Assembly: GCA_013433145.1 (NCBI GenBank)
Contig: CM024179.1
Coordinates: forward strand, 868,001-932,000
Direction of reading: 5' to 3'
DNA: 64,000 bases
Source: Ascaris suum
Taxonomy: Eukaryota > Nematoda > Chromadorea > Rhabditida > Ascarididae
A program made the position numbers and the translations under genes. The notes beneath the pieces are model-generated. The model did not search any database. It was not told where the DNA came from and saw only the letters and a program-made list of their open reading frames with translations. Below, one piece after another: positions 35,327-47,017 of the stretch. Position 1 is the first letter of the stretch; each line of letters opens with the position of its first letter.

Positions 35327-35406
35327 CTTATACCGCAAAGATTTGAAAAGATCGATTCTCGACGTGTGGGAAATCGCTGATCGACATCAACATCATCATC
35401 ACCCAT
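35327..35406 (-). CDS. possible orphan first coding exon
   Basis: A real ATG opens MGDDDVDVDQRFPTRRESIF and continues to SNLCGIR, with two possible donors (AAG|gttggt at 35327, phase 2, or G|gtataa at 35334, phase 1). The polar, mixed composition is unlike the low-complexity frames nearby. It could start acyl-CoA synthetase copy 2 or another minus-strand gene. I do not recognise the peptide. Confidence 0.25.
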
Positions 35407-36799
35407 GATAAACCGACGACCAACTAAACACAACGTGAGGGTATGACATAAAAAACGATTCAGCCAACTCAGCCTTAAGAAACCCGTTTTCGATGTTCAC
35501 TCGAATGTTTCAAAATATACGCGCTGAAACTGTTAGCCCCGCTCACCTATTTTCCATTTAACGCAATCAACGAACAATTCGCGAATTTAATGAGCATTTT
35601 TAATGAATGATGATGCAATAATGTAACTACAAGATCAAAAATTTTTATTATGTTTATAGTTTTTCGACAATCTCATATAAAAGCCATTCTCTATCCTTGA
35701 TAGATCTCAATTAATTGAGGTGAAGAGGAAGGGTAGTGAAGGGGGGGGGGGGCTGGAGGAGAGAGAGCTTGAACACTCCTTTAAAAAAAAGCATTAAAAA
35801 TATTTGCGTAATATTTATCGAAATTGAAGATAATTTTTTACGCTTATAGCAAAAGTTTCACTTAAAAATGAACATCAAACATAAGAAAGATATAAAAATT
35901 ATCGAATGATTTTAATGAGAAATATTTCACACCTTATCATTATTTGAGTTAAATTCAACAGCTCTTATGTCATTTATGTTTTATTTATTTATTTTTTTAC
36001 TTTTTTTTTAAACCAAATGTTTTTTTTTAATTTTTATTTTTTTTTTACTAAATATATTATTTTTACTAAATAATCAACGATTTTTGTTATATGGAATAAT
36101 AAAATAATTAGAAATTAATCTCATTGAGTTTTAAAATTTTCAACGTTATTGAGAATCGATTATATTGAAAATATTTCGCGAGAAAAATATCAAAGAATTT
36201 ATCGATTTTTTCTCAATGATATTTAAAGAATCTAATGCGTTCAGTGGCACTCAAAGAATTTCGCTCTTTTTGAGAGGAAAAGAAAAAAATTTCTGCTTTA
36301 TGAGATATTTTCTCATTCAACAATTTCATCAATTCCTATAACATTTTTTCGTCTATGTTGATCTCTTTTTTTTTTGAGTTCGAAATGAGCGAAAATTATT
36401 ACTCAATATTAATTTCTATATTCTTCAATTGAAGTATATTAGCAATGAGCAACTTAAAGTAATAGAAGATACCTTATATAGGTATAATTGATACGTTAGA
36501 TGTTTTACCTGTTTTACCTGGAATTATTTGATCAAATAATTTTCGTCTAGATCGTTATTATAGTCGGAATCTATAGGTAAAACTTGATATGTGGAACGTT
36601 GATCGCATTCAAAATCGCTGTAATGAAATTTTTACTTCCCGTGGGATGAGGAAGAGATCATAAATTGTAAAATATATTTGCTATTAAACAGATTTACTTT
36701 AATAAAATATTATAAATGTGGAAAAATGCGCACTAAAAATTTTAAAAACGTTATGCATGTTTGCATTTCTCTCATCTCATCAGTTAGTTGAAAAATTCA

Positions 36800-36844
36800 C
36801 CAAACAAACAAACAAACAAACAAACAAACAAACAAACAAACAAA
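36800..36844 (+). repeat. (CAAA)n microsatellite
   Basis: About eleven copies of CAAA, continued by degenerate A/C repeats. Confidence 0.9.
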
Positions 36845-37389
36845 AACAAAACAAACAAAAAAATAATGAAATTTTTACGAGGGAGGGTGGGGGGGGGGGT
36901 GGATAGGCAAAAATATATGTAAACCTTTTTCTCGTATCTTTAAATACCTAGAATTATTTTTTGAAATTGATAAATGGATCAATATGAGAAAATTTACAAA
37001 TGATGTCGGCTAAATCCATAACTTTAACTTCAATGGTTCCCGCGCTAAAACTATCCGTCCAACGGATAAGTAGACAGACATAGACATACGCATAGATGCG
37101 GTTTCATATGATGAGCATTTATGAGCGAGTTTTATAAAAGCATATAAAAGCTAATATTAAACTTCGCAAATTTATTTTTGAAATAAATATTTCACGCTGT
37201 TTAGTTTAAAGTAAAAAAAAAAAATTCAAATGCGTATAATTCGATAAGATCGAACGCTCGAATAATGAATATTTTATTGCTAATTTTAATGATTTATGCA
37301 AGTATTTATTCCAGGTAAATATACGCAGTTGAAGATGCATTGAGACCAACAAACAGACAGACAGATAGACAGATAGACGGAGAAACGGT

Positions 37390-38682
37390 ATGCACGCTGT
37401 GTTGATCATATTCGTCTTAGTGCTGTTGCGTTGCATACCGCAATATGCTGTGCTACTCTCAGGAGCACCGATGGACAAACGAAAACACACTGATATGAAC
37501 TCATGGCGATCGGAAGCCGTGAAACGTTTATGGGCTGAACGAAGACGAATGGATCGAACACCACTCTTCCGGTTATCTTTACCAGGTTTTCGACACGTTG
37601 ACGTATTACTGAAAGATGAATCTGTCACTAAAAGTGGCAGCTTAAAGCATCGCTATGCATGGGCGCTTATTATGTGGGCTGTTGTTGATGGTAAAATCAA
37701 TGCGAATACCACAGTATATGAAGCGTCGGCTGGTAATACGGCGGCTAGTGAAGCATATTTTTGTTCACTTATTGGCGTAAAATTTATTGCAGTTGTACCA
37801 CAATCAACCGAACAAGCTAAAGTGGCAAATATTGAATCCTATGGTGGACATGTTCTAAAAGCAAGGCCAGGTATGATGCTTATACAAGCACAACATGAAG
37901 CGGATGCGAATGGTGGTTTCTTCATGAACCAGTTCGCGAACTCGGATAAAGCTGAAGAATTTCATGAAAGTGGTGACTGTCCACATGAAAGCGTCAACCT
38001 TATGCATGAAATTCTTGCGCAAATGCGAGCGGACAAAAGTTTGACCGTTAAATTTCCACATTATTTTGTTCATCCGGCCGGCACCGGAGGTACAATCACA
38101 TCGGTGGGTCGTTATGCAAAGAAGTATGATTTACCCACGGAAATTGTCCTAGTTGATTCCGAGTTTTCGGTTTATTATGACTATGTAATGGAGGGTAAAT
38201 TCGTAAACGAAAGTGGTGCTTCGTTTTGGATATCACCCGGAATGGCCGGAACCGGTTTCGGAACGCTAGGACCGGTAAAATTTGGTGTCACCTCTAGTCT
38301 TCTACCATCAGTGATCGATCGAGCGATTAAAGTACCCGATCTTGCATCGACGGCTGCGATGCTTGTTCTGCGGAATCGTGGTATTAACGCTGGCGCAAGC
38401 ACAGGTCTCAATCTGTTAGGCATACTTCATATAGCTGCAACTGCGCCCTATGCAAAACTATCATCGAATCAACGCCTCACGATTGTAACGTCACTTGGTG
38501 ATTCTGGTGACAATTATATTAGTTCATATTTCAATCGAACATGGATTGCCGAAAATTTTAGCCACCTTGGTGGCCTTCAAGTCTATAAATGTTGGACTGA
38601 AGTGATTGAAGAGTCAATTGATTCAGGTACTGATGCATTAATTGAAGGTACAAAACGTTGCCCTGGACGACAACACTTCTAG
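37390..38682 (+). CDS. cysteine-synthase-like PLP-dependent enzyme, intronless
   Basis: A single open frame of 430 codons. It belongs to the fold-type II PLP family of cysteine synthase and cystathionine beta-synthase, in the bacterial-like subgroup that also includes C. elegans F13B12.4. SGSLKHR carries the probable PLP lysine (K86), EASAGNTAASEAYF (111-124) is the substrate loop, GTGGT (231-235) should bind the PLP phosphate, and LLPSVIDRAIKVPD (304-317) and GDSGDNY (370-376) are subgroup-typical. No heme or CBS domain is present. The start is the first in-frame ATG after a TAG at 37366-37368. Residues 2-27 are strongly hydrophobic, so the protein may be secreted or enter the ER; starting at Met28 would give a cytosolic form. 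All other genes here have many introns. The substrate is unknown: O-acetylserine sulfhydrylase, cyanoalanine synthase or another activity are all possible. Confidence 0.9.
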   Translation: MHAVLIIFVLVLLRCIPQYAVLLSGAPMDKRKHTDMNSWRSEAVKRLWAERRRMDRTPLFRLSLPGFRHVDVLLKDESVTKSGSLKHRYAWALIMWAVVDGKINANTTVYEASAGNTAASEAYFCSLIGVKFIAVVPQSTEQAKVANIESYGGHVLKARPGMMLIQAQHEADANGGFFMNQFANSDKAEEFHESGDCPHESVNLMHEILAQMRADKSLTVKFPHYFVHPAGTGGTITSVGRYAKKYDLPTEIVLVDSEFSVYYDYVMEGKFVNESGASFWISPGMAGTGFGTLGPVKFGVTSSLLPSVIDRAIKVPDLASTAAMLVLRNRGINAGASTGLNLLGILHIAATAPYAKLSSNQRLTIVTSLGDSGDNYISSYFNRTWIAENFSHLGGLQVYKCWTEVIEESIDSGTDALIEGTKRCPGRQHF

Positions 38683-38768
38683 AAAAAAAAAAGTGGCTCG
38701 AAGAGGAAGCAATATTTATAACTGCCATTTTTTAAAGTGTTTTATTGTAAAGCATTTACTTTTGTGCA

Positions 38769-38774
38769 AATAAA
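38769..38774 (+). terminator. poly(A) signal of the PLP-enzyme gene
   Basis: AATAAA 87 bases past the stop codon, at a normal distance for a short 3' UTR. Confidence 0.6.
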
Positions 38775-39085
38775 ATATTAACTGGATTGAAAATGATTCA
38801 GTTTTTACAGTTTAAATCGGAATAAAATCGATCAATGTTTTAAGAATGTGGGAGATAAATGTCGAAGAAACATAATATATATCTATTAGATGATTAGAAT
38901 ATGTGACAAAGCGAATGATATGATATGATAAAAATCAAATAGAAAAACAAATAATGTGATCGCATTCATTACGATAGCCACTATCAATAACTTACAAACC
39001 GCATTAAATATAGCATTAATATTTAAACGAATCGACCACCCTTACAAAATGTTTTTCGATCATACCAAAAGACGCTATATGGTAG

Positions 39086-39295
<210 letters not shown>

Positions 39296-40065
39296 GGGCC
39301 ATCCAAAACGCCCGATAAGCAGGGTTGTATGCCATCTGCTGCTTTCTACTGCAATAAGCAAACTCCAAGTATTCAACGGTCCCGCTACTATAACAGATGA
39401 ACATCGTTGCTAAGCAGAAAAAATTAGATGACATGCATCACCCCCATGATTAAAAAATACTAAAGGCTTTTTTCGAACGGAAGGGGAGAGGGTTGGAAGA
39501 GTAGAGAATGGATTGAAAAGTGAATGGAATGACGAGTATGACGGCAAGAATGGCGAGAGTAAGACTGTCCATCAAAAAATATTGCAGCAATAAATTTAAA
39601 AAATTAATAACTTCCTTTGCAAGTTCACCTTATCGGTAAAACTCAATTTACTCATATTTGATTAGTTATTTCTGTGGATTGCCACTATTTCACATTCTGC
39701 GCTTTGACGTGATAATTGCTTGCGTTTCCGATTTTCTCCTCGAAATGAGAAGAAATTACGGGAGGAGAAATAACAAGCAAAGAATCTCCTATCTCTTAGA
39801 GGATAGTATATGTGTGCGAAATTATTCGAATACTTTCTTTACGACCTCCAAGTTCTATATTTTTCAATTTTATATATTCCAACAATTTATTCTATTTCAC
39901 TAAAAAAAAAAGAAAGAAAGAAAGAAGCGGGCGCAATTCAATGCACAACAATCATTCAACTCTCCACCTTCAATGCATATAAAATCAACTAGCTTTACCT
40001 TAGGGTGACTTCAATTTTGCAGTACTCAACTTGTCGGACGATTTTAAATTTACGGTCGGCTCAAA

Positions 40066-40105
40066 TTACATCAGCCATTTCGAATACCCTAAAGCACCAC
40101 GACCA
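40066..40105 (-). CDS. candidate terminal exon of klp-20
   Basis: After a long pyrimidine tract and the tandem acceptor CAGGTAAG, one base completes the split codon from exon 12 and 12 codons follow (GRGALGYSKWLM, then TAA). This would give a protein of about 672 residues. If the first AG is used instead, the stop comes directly after one Arg. The peptide is not one I can match firmly, and the intron would be 2.2 kb. Confidence 0.35.
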
Positions 40106-42273
40106 CTTACCTGAAAAAAAAAACCGAAAATTATCTATAGCATAGCCCACCTAAACCCCAACAATATTTTAGCATTTGCAAAATACTATACGCTATTGGG
40201 TATTAATATATCAAGTGATATTGTCTGACACTTCCTCTATTTCACCTCCCTCCTATCCCTAATACAGCATTAGCCATTTTCCAAAATGTCTAATGAGTGC
40301 ATAGAATATGCAAATATCTAGCAGTTATATAGCTGTATGGAAAATATCACAGCAGCCAATGATCAACGTATCCATTCCGCTAAATCCATCTTGTGACATG
40401 ACATCTGCAACCGGAAGGAATCGTTGCATGCGGTACACCATTTATAATTCTACAGGAACATTATTTTTTATATATCACCCATACAAGTAAATAACACAAA
40501 AAAACGCGAGATTCGTGGATGGCAACAATGCAGCGTGGACTAGCATATTAATTCCTTAATTATAGAACATAAACGTCCTTGTTCACCTTCTTAATTAAAG
40601 CAAAATAAAGGCAAAGGTAAAGCATAGTGAAATAAGGTAAATTAATGTAAAGTAATTACGCAAAGATATTCAAAAACAAGATGCGAACATATACCTCATT
40701 ATAAGAAATAAAGACGCATAACGTTGTTCAATGCACTGCTAAAATCACAAAATCACACAAACATTCTACGAAATACATTTTCCTCAGCGAAATAGTTTCG
40801 AGGATTAACTCTTGAGTTACCGTTCCTCTTTCTAACCTTTCGTTTATAAGGAAACCTCACATTATTTCCTGATAACCCCGGGCGGCAAGGATCCTTCTAT
40901 TCCCGACGATCCAGAACATCGGCTTTATCAAGGAAATTCCTCCTATCTTGGCTCCTCTTCCCTAACCCCCTTCAAAAAAAAAAAAAAAAAACTGCCGTCC
41001 GAGCAACACAAATCGACCACCATCGACCGCATCGACGTACAAAGAAATCGAACGTTCAGCTTAAGTCAACAAACTATCCAAGCAATGAGAATTAGTCCAT
41101 CATAGAAAACAAAAATCACCATGTTCAAGAAAAAAAAACAGCATCATATCAAACTTTAAATATTTTCATCCGTTCATAACGTATAATTAAATAAAATTTC
41201 ATAAATATGGACGAAAAATAGCCGAATAAAAGTAGAGAAAAACAATTCTGACCTATAACCTTGAATAGATCAAAGAAAAGAGATCGCTTATAAAGATTCA
41301 CAAATGACTCCATTGCAAAGGCAGATGAATATATTCCCCGTTGTCTTCTCCATATCGCAAAGCCCATATATTCCGCTGATGAAACAGCTTCCACCACTAA
41401 TTAAGTAGAGCCTTTAATCTCGCTGCATTTCGTTCCCTGAATTATGAAACAAGTAAAGCTGGACAACCATTATTTCGCAAAGAAACTCTCATTCGCAATA
41501 AATGCAAAAATAGAGAAATTGATCGTTAAAAAATTTAAATAAAATAACGAAATTTTTATGAAATGTAAAAACAAACAATCGACATCACTGAAAACTGTTG
41601 AAAATTCTAAACACCAAACAATATCTCATTTTCAAATTTTCTTCGCTAATTCTTCAATTAATTTTTTACTTATTTATTCTCCAACCTTTTAGACTGATAA
41701 TGCCGTGTTCAACACAGCAATTTCACTTATTCCACAAGAAAGCTTCGCATTGACCGTCTCTTCAATGGATTTCCGTGATCACCTCATATGCATCGATAAG
41801 AAAATCAAGAATACGACAAAAAATTCACCCCTCCCCATCGTCAACATCCATAGAACAAAAATTCCTTTCAATAAGATATCGGTACAGCTGAGCGAAACTT
41901 CGTCGCAGGTATGACCCCTCGTTCCATCTAATTTTTTTCTGCTCTCGACTCCAAACCGAAATCGAAAATCCCATACCTCCCTTTATACGTTAAGTCTCAA
42001 TTCAGAACGTATCGCTGATCTGTTCACAAAGTTATGATCGACTATTTAACGATTTAAAATCAAGTTTAAAATTAAAAGAGGGATAAAACAGCTCTTCGAT
42101 AAGAGCAGTAAAACAAAGCTCCAACTTAACAACCTCCATCCTCTGAATATTCTTTTGTGAATGAACTTTCATGACTATTTCAATAATCAGCTCTGATAAT
42201 CTTACTAACAAACTTTAGTTGATTTTCTAGCCAATCTAGCAATACTAAAGTAAAATTAAACATCAAACTTTAC

Positions 42274-42383
42274 CTTTTCCCAGACTTCAATCGCACTTTT
42301 GCGCTCCTTGCTTCCAATTGCGCGGATGGACCAATTTCATCAGCGTACGATAAGAACAAATTACGCATTTGTGGATTTTCAAC
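42274..42383 (-). CDS. klp-20: klp-20 exon 12
   Basis: [20 protein letters not shown] to VRLKSGK, ending AG|gtaaag in phase 2, so a terminal exon must follow. Acceptor TTATAG. Confidence 0.88.
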
Positions 42384-45300
42384 CTATAAGCCAGTATGCT
42401 CGGCTTCTTGAGAAAAAAGCTTTTCGATAATATCGCAGTTTTAAATTTCAAAACTTCACAACACTATTATCAAACAAAACCAAACGAATAAAATCGAATC
42501 TCGTTTTCATAACAAATGAAAGAGTATCGTTAAGCAATTCTGGTCGATTATAGCTCGACTCCGAACAGACTCCTTGGCTCCGTGCTATCGACCTAGCAAC
42601 CTAGCAACCTCATTGGGATGGAGGCAGTAAAGCCTCGACTCTTCTCCTAGTCAGAACAACGATAAGCAGGAGATAAACCTAAACCCTAACGTTCACCTAA
42701 CCTTACAACTTCGTCTCCTAACCGGAAATAAATGCGACACGATAAGAAACTTATTCATTATAAACGATTTTGATTATAGTAAACTAAAAAGTTATGCAAT
42801 ATTATACTTGACAATACCTTAAACAAATATCTTCCTTAAATGCCAATCGAAATGAACAGGTGTTCCCATCACAACATACGAACAAAACTGTGGGCAAAAA
42901 TTTCGAAAATCCAACTAATGTCCACTTCCCGACAACAAAATTTAAAGAACGCACATCAGCTGAAGTTATTATAATACAAATAAAACACCCCATTAATGTC
43001 AGTTCACTTATCCTAATTACAAAAAACTCTTGCAAAAATAATTTCAGGTTTTCCCGTTCTTGAAACTATTCAAGTACCAAGCTTGCAATAACAATAGCAA
43101 TACCCTGTAGGCAGGTGATGGAAGAGGATTGCGAGCTCTCATGTTGTTTCCGGTATATGCGATACATTTCAGTTGCCAATCGCCCACTTCTTCATTCCAC
43201 CAAACGAACCTTTCAATCATTTCCAGATATTCAGTAGGGATATAGTTATCTGCAATCAACAGTATACTTACCTGCCACCCACAACGCCGAAACTCGCACC
43301 CTGCTCGACAACTACACCACAGTCATACAAGGTAAACATTGCAGAACCTTCAAATAGCTCAACTAAATCTCTACAACTCAAAGTGCAAACTTCTACGTAA
43401 TCAGAAACGACTGATCTAACCCAACCTCCATCTAAATCCTCTATCTTTACCTTTATCCACTTGAAAACCGTATGCTCGCAACATCTGACGATCATAACTG
43501 TCTCACACCTGAGACTCATACGTTAAAGGGCTCCTAAATGATCTAAATTCAATCATTAAATATAGTCATGCAATTCGAAAATGACATAAATCACTTATAT
43601 GAGGTAATCCTATGAGGTAAGCCCAACTCAACGTGATCAAGTAACTGAACTAAACACTATAGCATTGCTCTCTCCAAATATTCTCATTGAATAATGAAAT
43701 TATTTCAACCAAACATAATACTGCAAACAAATATTCTAAATTCACAATTAACCACACTTCCTCTCTGTTCAAACAAAGTCCTTTTCAAAACTACGAAAAG
43801 ATCTTTATTTAAAAAAATGCGCATTGAAGATGCTAAACCAGAATCAAAAATCTCAGCCACTAATTTAGCTCTTCAAACCACATACGACTGCTGCCTCATC
43901 GACATCACAAACAAGCGCATTATTACCTGAAGTGGGCATGACGTTCTTGCCCTTCCTGAAACATTCTCCATCCTCTTTGCTCCTCTCATTTACTCGAACT
44001 AATTGCAAAAAAGTGCAGAGAAGCAAATTTCAGAAGTATTTTCCGTAGCAATCTTAATGAAGCAATATTCGCAATTACCCACAGAAGAAAGTAAACGACA
44101 GCAATTCCCCGCAGAAGAAGGTAAATGAGACACAAAAATACCAATGATAAGAAGCTGTAGAGCAGTTCAGATCGGAGCTGTCGTACGGAGTCGAGAAGTC
44201 CCTCCATTTCACGTTGATGTTCACTTTGAACATCGGCCAATTCACTCTTTGCAGCATTCAACATTGTCCATACTTTTTTCAATTTTTTCGTCTTACCATG
44301 CGCTTCTTCAGCTAGTGAATTATATTTCTCCTCCAAATCAATCCTTAAATTTATCAATTCTTATTCAACAAAACTCCCAGTGGACATTTTCAAGAGTTAC
44401 TAAACAATAACAACAAAAAAATTTCTTTTCTAAAATGCTAAACTAGAAATCTCACCACATCCATCGGATTTTCTCATAAAATCACCGTCTTTTACTGAGC
44501 ATTAAATACGCAAATAAATGTATATAATATAAAATGTTCATCTCAACTAATCTTCAAACCATGGAAGTGAAAAAAAAATTAATAACTAAGTGGCAATAAA
44601 GAAACCGTCACTTAAATTACTGTTGAACGAATTAAAACTTGTTCAAGTTCATAAGAATGGATCTCAACTAAGTCCCTCATTCTTCTATCCTCTCTCCCCT
44701 CTCTCATCGAATTCTCGTTCGCGTCCTTTACATTTTCGTGATCTTAGCAGCAATATAAATTTCCATAATTCCAGCATCGGCCTAAAAATTATCCACTATT
44801 CTATTATTTGCAGTGACTGGTACCTCTCTTGATTCTTTTCGGCGAGGGCCTGTCTAAGATGCGATTCATTGGCACGTGCCCGTTCCAATTCGGCGTTGCT
44901 CTCGGCAAGCAATTTTGCTTGCCTTTCGGCTTTCTCTAACATATTCTCTCCACCAACGATCAGCTTCTTCTCGATTTGTCGCAGCTTACTCATCAATTCA
45001 TCATGTTCCGCTTTCGCACGGGATAGCTCAGCCTTCAATAACCCATTAATTCATATTCTCCATCATTCCCTTCGAATATCTAGGGCTCGTTGAGCATATG
45101 ACTTTTAAATGTGGTACGATGAGGCTTAAACTGCTCAAACTTTCGTCCAATTTTCTGCCTTTTTCGCAAAACACACTATATATAGCTCTTATATATTAAA
45201 TATTTGTAGGCTTCAGCTGTACCTTCGTGAACGCTTTGATCTTTTCAGCTTTTCATGCTCACATACTTCTGTAGATTTCCCCACTCCAAGACGTTGAAAA

Positions 45301-46973
45301 TAAGTAATAAGTAAACAAACGCATAAACAAGTAAGTAAAAATAAATAATGACCAAAACAGTGACAAGTAGTGACCAGAACAGAAGAACTTCAAAAATGCC
45401 GAGGTTATTACCAAGCTTCGCCAATATGCAACGAAAATCATCAATTCTGACATTTTACACGCTCAAATCATTCTCCCTCCATTTGGAAATTGACAGTTTT
45501 CTATGTGCCTCCTGAATTCTTTTATTATACTTCCGTCACTTTGAGCAATTGGGTGGTAAGCATTTGCTCATACGCTTACTTTCAATTACTCAACAATGCG
45601 TGATAGTTAACTGGCGCAAGCATCGTGCGAGAACGGACATATGCGCCAATAATCTACCCAATCTACCCATACAACATCAAATTGCTGTCAGAAAAGTTTC
45701 AAAAATATTTTAGAAATATTACACTCAACTGTAGGTATCTCTTAGTTATGCGCATCAAGCTTTAACAAACTACTCCAATTAGCTGCAAATAACCTCAGGT
45801 AATGCAAGCAATTTTTCGCAAGCTGCAATCACAACTATATCACTACCTTTGACGCCTTTAGTTACCTTTCGAGAGTTGATGAGTCAATCCGAACTAATAT
45901 GACATCTGCTCATTCGATCACCATTCTCAAGTTCTCCCCCTACTTAAACTCTTCTAACGAACCTATGGAATAATTGGACAGCTATACCTCGCTTCGAGAT
46001 GTGTGACCTCAGGCCAACCTCACAGGTAAATATCAAAACTGCACCTTTATGAAAAAAATCGTAAAGCAAAATACTGACAGCTGTCAATAAAAACTAGTAA
46101 AACGAACAACAGAGTTCACCTCTTTAGCTCTAAGTTCGGTAGCAAGTGCCTGACGTTCCTCTTCGGCCATTCCTTTCTCCTTTTGAAGCTCACTACGTTT
46201 TAGCTCGATGTTCTTCTCAAGTTGCTCAATACGTTCATCATATTTACCTTTCATTCGTTTACCACCCTCATTTGCTTCTCCTTCTTCTGTTTCCTCTTCA
46301 CCGCTACCACTCGATTCATCTAAATTATATTGCAACTGCAACTGCTGGTTGCTGATTTGTTGCAATTGCAATATATTGCATTTGCAAAAACAATTATATT
46401 GCAATCAATAAAACACAATGATTGCTGACTTATAAGAACTCCACCAGGAGTCAAACAATGCATTAGGCAGCACCTTTGCGAACAACAGTCTCCTAATAAA
46501 CGAGAAAAATCATACCTCAAGTCTCAGCCATTTTCTCCACATTCCACTTTTGCCATATTTTATCATTAATTTCACATTCACCTAGCACAACCTCATTCTT
46601 TCAAAACCCTAAGCAGCACCAAACAACGAAGACTTTTCATAGGCAAAGCAATTAGGTAATATCAGAGGTAATAAACTGCTCCATAATGAAAAAAAAAAAA
46701 CAAAAGTCGACCTCCTTTGACAAACTGGGAAGAGAAAGTGGCTGAATCGCCGAAAAATTGTGCCTTTCTGGGAGAAAGGAAAAAATGAGGCGAAGTATGG
46801 ATTAGTTACCTGAATGCGCCAACTTCAAGGTAAATGATAGTAACCTAATGACAAAGTTCCCCATCCTTACTTGACAGATACCCAATGGCTTCAGAATCTA
46901 AAATCCTGCAGTGAAAGACCTTCCACATTGAGCCATCATGATATCAATCCAATTTAGAACATGACAGCAAAAC

Positions 46974-47017
<44 letters not shown>

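Larger units (their letters stand above)
28670..37389. other. 8.7-kb intergenic region, repeat-rich
   Basis: It lies between the 5' side of acyl-CoA synthetase copy 2 and the plus-strand PLP-enzyme gene. I find no gene I can name. It holds poly(G)/poly(C) tracts, (CT)n at 29462-29480, a hairpin at 30138-30179, a CA-rich microsatellite inside a 28-bp inverted repeat (31335-31604), long A/T runs, (CAAA)n at 36800-36844 and CAGA/TAGA repeats near 37350-37380. Open frames here are low in complexity. Confidence 0.6.

Noticed and set aside
40897..40954. Alternative terminal exon for klp-20
   Set aside because: It keeps the frame (about 19 codons to a TAG), but the acceptor GAAGAG has no pyrimidine tract; the site at 40105 is better.
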